Positions 4,712-5,568 of a stretch of 5,568 nt of DNA are shown piece after piece (the first letter of the stretch is position 1; each line of letters opens with the position of its first letter). Both the position numbers and the translations under genes were made by a program. The notes beneath the pieces were generated by a model. It worked only from the letters and a program-made list of their open reading frames with translations. It had not been told where the DNA came from and ran no database searches. The DNA lies in the NCBI GenBank assembly GCA_016213595.1, contig JACRAA010000130.1:1-5568 (forward strand), given 5' to 3'. Origin of the DNA: Actinomycetota bacterium (GTDB taxonomy: Bacteria > Actinomycetota > Actinomycetes > Propionibacteriales > Propionibacteriaceae).

Positions 4712-5568
4712 TCTCCCCGCACATCCGCGACGACGCGGGCCACCACGTCGTCGACGCCGACCTCGTCCTTCGTGCCGGTGCGACGGTCGCGTACCTCGAC
4801 GAGCCCGCTGGCCAGCCCACGGCCCACGACGACGGCCGTCGGGATGCCGAGCACCTCGGCGTCGGTGAACTTGACGCCGGGAGAGGCCTTCCGGTCGTCC
4901 AGCAGCACGTCGAGGCCCGACCCCGACAGCTCGCGGGCGATGCGCTCGGCCTCCGCGGCGAGCGCCTCGTCCTTGCCGGTGGCCAGGACGATGACGTCGT
5001 ACGGGGCGACGGTCCGCGGCCAGGCGAGGCCGCGCTCGTCACAGGTCGTCTCCGCCACCATCGCGACTGCCCGCGAGATCCCGATGCCGTACGAGCCCCT
5101 CGTGACGGTCGCCAGCTTGCCGTTCGCGTCGAGGACCTTGAGGCCGAGCGCCTCGGCGTACTTGGTGCCGAGCTGGAAGATGTGGCCCATCTCGACGCCC
5201 CGGGCGAGCTCGAGCGGCCCTGACCCGTCCGGCGCCGGGTCCCCGGCCCGGACCTCCGCGACGTCGATCACCCCGTCGGCGGTGAAGTCGCGTCCGGCAA
5301 CGAGGTTGACGACGTGGTGGTCGGCCACGTTCGCGCCGGTCACCCACGGCGTACCGGTGACGACGCGCGGGTCGACGAGGTACCGGACGCCGGTCGCGGC
5401 CTTCTCGCCGAGGATCGCCGCACCGTCCTTGGCGGGCCCGATGTAGCCCTTCACCAGGAGCGGGTGGGCGTCAAAGTCTGCGTCCCCGACCGCTGTTGCC
5501 TCCGCGGGCGCGACGGCAGCCTCCAGGCGCTTGACGTCGACGTCACGGTCTCCGGGCAGGCCCACGAC
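4708..5568 (-). CDS. proS: Prolyl-tRNA synthetase, C-terminal 286 residues (5' end beyond window)
   Basis: ProRS attaches proline to tRNA-Pro in the cytoplasm. The visible part starts inside the INS (YbaK-like editing) insertion that marks the bacterial-type enzyme: KGYIGP at visible residues 40-45, VRYLVDPRVV (61-70), and TGANVADHHVVNLVAGRDF (77-95). The catalytic core then resumes with GVEMGHIFQLGTKYAEALGL (124-143) and class II motif 3 RGSYGIGISRAVAMVAE (157-173), including the ATP-binding Arg166. The anticodon-binding domain runs from ~190 to the end (YDVIVLATGK, VLLDDRKASPGVKF, IPTAVVVGRG). Bacterial ProRS is about 570-590 residues, so roughly half is present; motifs 1 and 2 lie off the right edge. 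The stop TGA overlaps the TSUP start. Confidence 0.97.
   Translation of the reverse strand, partial: VVGLPGDRDVDVKRLEAAVAPAEATAVGDADFDAHPLLVKGYIGPAKDGAAILGEKAATGVRYLVDPRVVTGTPWVTGANVADHHVVNLVAGRDFTADGVIDVAEVRAGDPAPDGSGPLELARGVEMGHIFQLGTKYAEALGLKVLDANGKLATVTRGSYGIGISRAVAMVAETTCDERGLAWPRTVAPYDVIVLATGKDEALAAEAERIARELSGSGLDVLLDDRKASPGVKFTDAEVLGIPTAVVVGRGLASGLVEVRDRRTGTKDEVGVDDVVARVVADVRGE

Noticed and set aside
3864..5042. Minus-strand 392-residue frame overlapping TSUP and proS
   Set aside because: Frame-shifted, Arg-rich shadow of both genes; the TSUP and ProRS motifs lie in other frames.
4013..5446. Plus-strand 477-residue open frame opposite TSUP and proS
   Set aside because: Antisense shadow that crosses two clear genes, with low-complexity Arg/Ser/Pro-rich text and no domain.

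Overview
The window is very GC-rich. Its genes are the conserved translation/transcription cluster rimP-nusA-ylxR-infB on the minus strand. A divergent lipoprotein gene lies on the plus strand, followed by a convergent proS-TSUP pair on the minus strand. The gene set, a NusA ending after its second KH domain, an IF-2 with a long Pro/Ala/Gly-rich linker, and the rimP / DUF4439 / proS neighbourhood all point to a high-GC actinobacterium. From memory, Mycobacterium tuberculosis Rv2839c-Rv2845c has the same order. The RPGNNP-type text in the IF-2 linker may suggest Propionibacteriales/Nocardioidaceae, but I hold that only weakly.

Layout, left to right: (1) 1-928, the N-terminal 309 codons of infB (minus); the GTPase core lies beyond the left edge. 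(2) 929-1077, a 149-nt ylxR-infB spacer that is not empty. On the transcribed (minus) strand it holds alternative GC hairpins, a chain of ATG/TGA-overlapping mini-ORFs, and a hairpin next to the infB ribosome binding site. (3) 1078-1344 ylxR, 1392-2375 nusA and 2377-2877 rimP, all minus and closely spaced, so probably one operon transcribed from rimP into infB. (4) 2878-2943, a 66-bp divergent promoter region. (5) 2944-3888, a plus-strand ferritin-like (DUF4439) lipoprotein. (6) 3889-3922, a short convergent gap with a small hairpin. (7) 3923-4711, a TSUP/YfcA-type membrane transporter (minus), whose GTG start overlaps the proS stop by 4 nt. (8) 4708-5568, the C-terminal half of prolyl-tRNA synthetase (minus), entering from the right edge.

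How the genes relate: RimP matures the 30S subunit, NusA controls RNA polymerase pausing, termination and antitermination, YlxR is a small RNA-binding protein, IF-2 starts translation, and ProRS charges tRNA-Pro. This is core information processing. The secreted lipoprotein and the TSUP carrier are passengers at the junction. I see no mobile element, CRISPR array, tRNA/rRNA gene, toxin-antitoxin pair or defence system. The most unusual part is the ylxR-infB spacer, which looks like a structured translational leader. The long open frames opposite infB, nusA and proS are compositional shadows.
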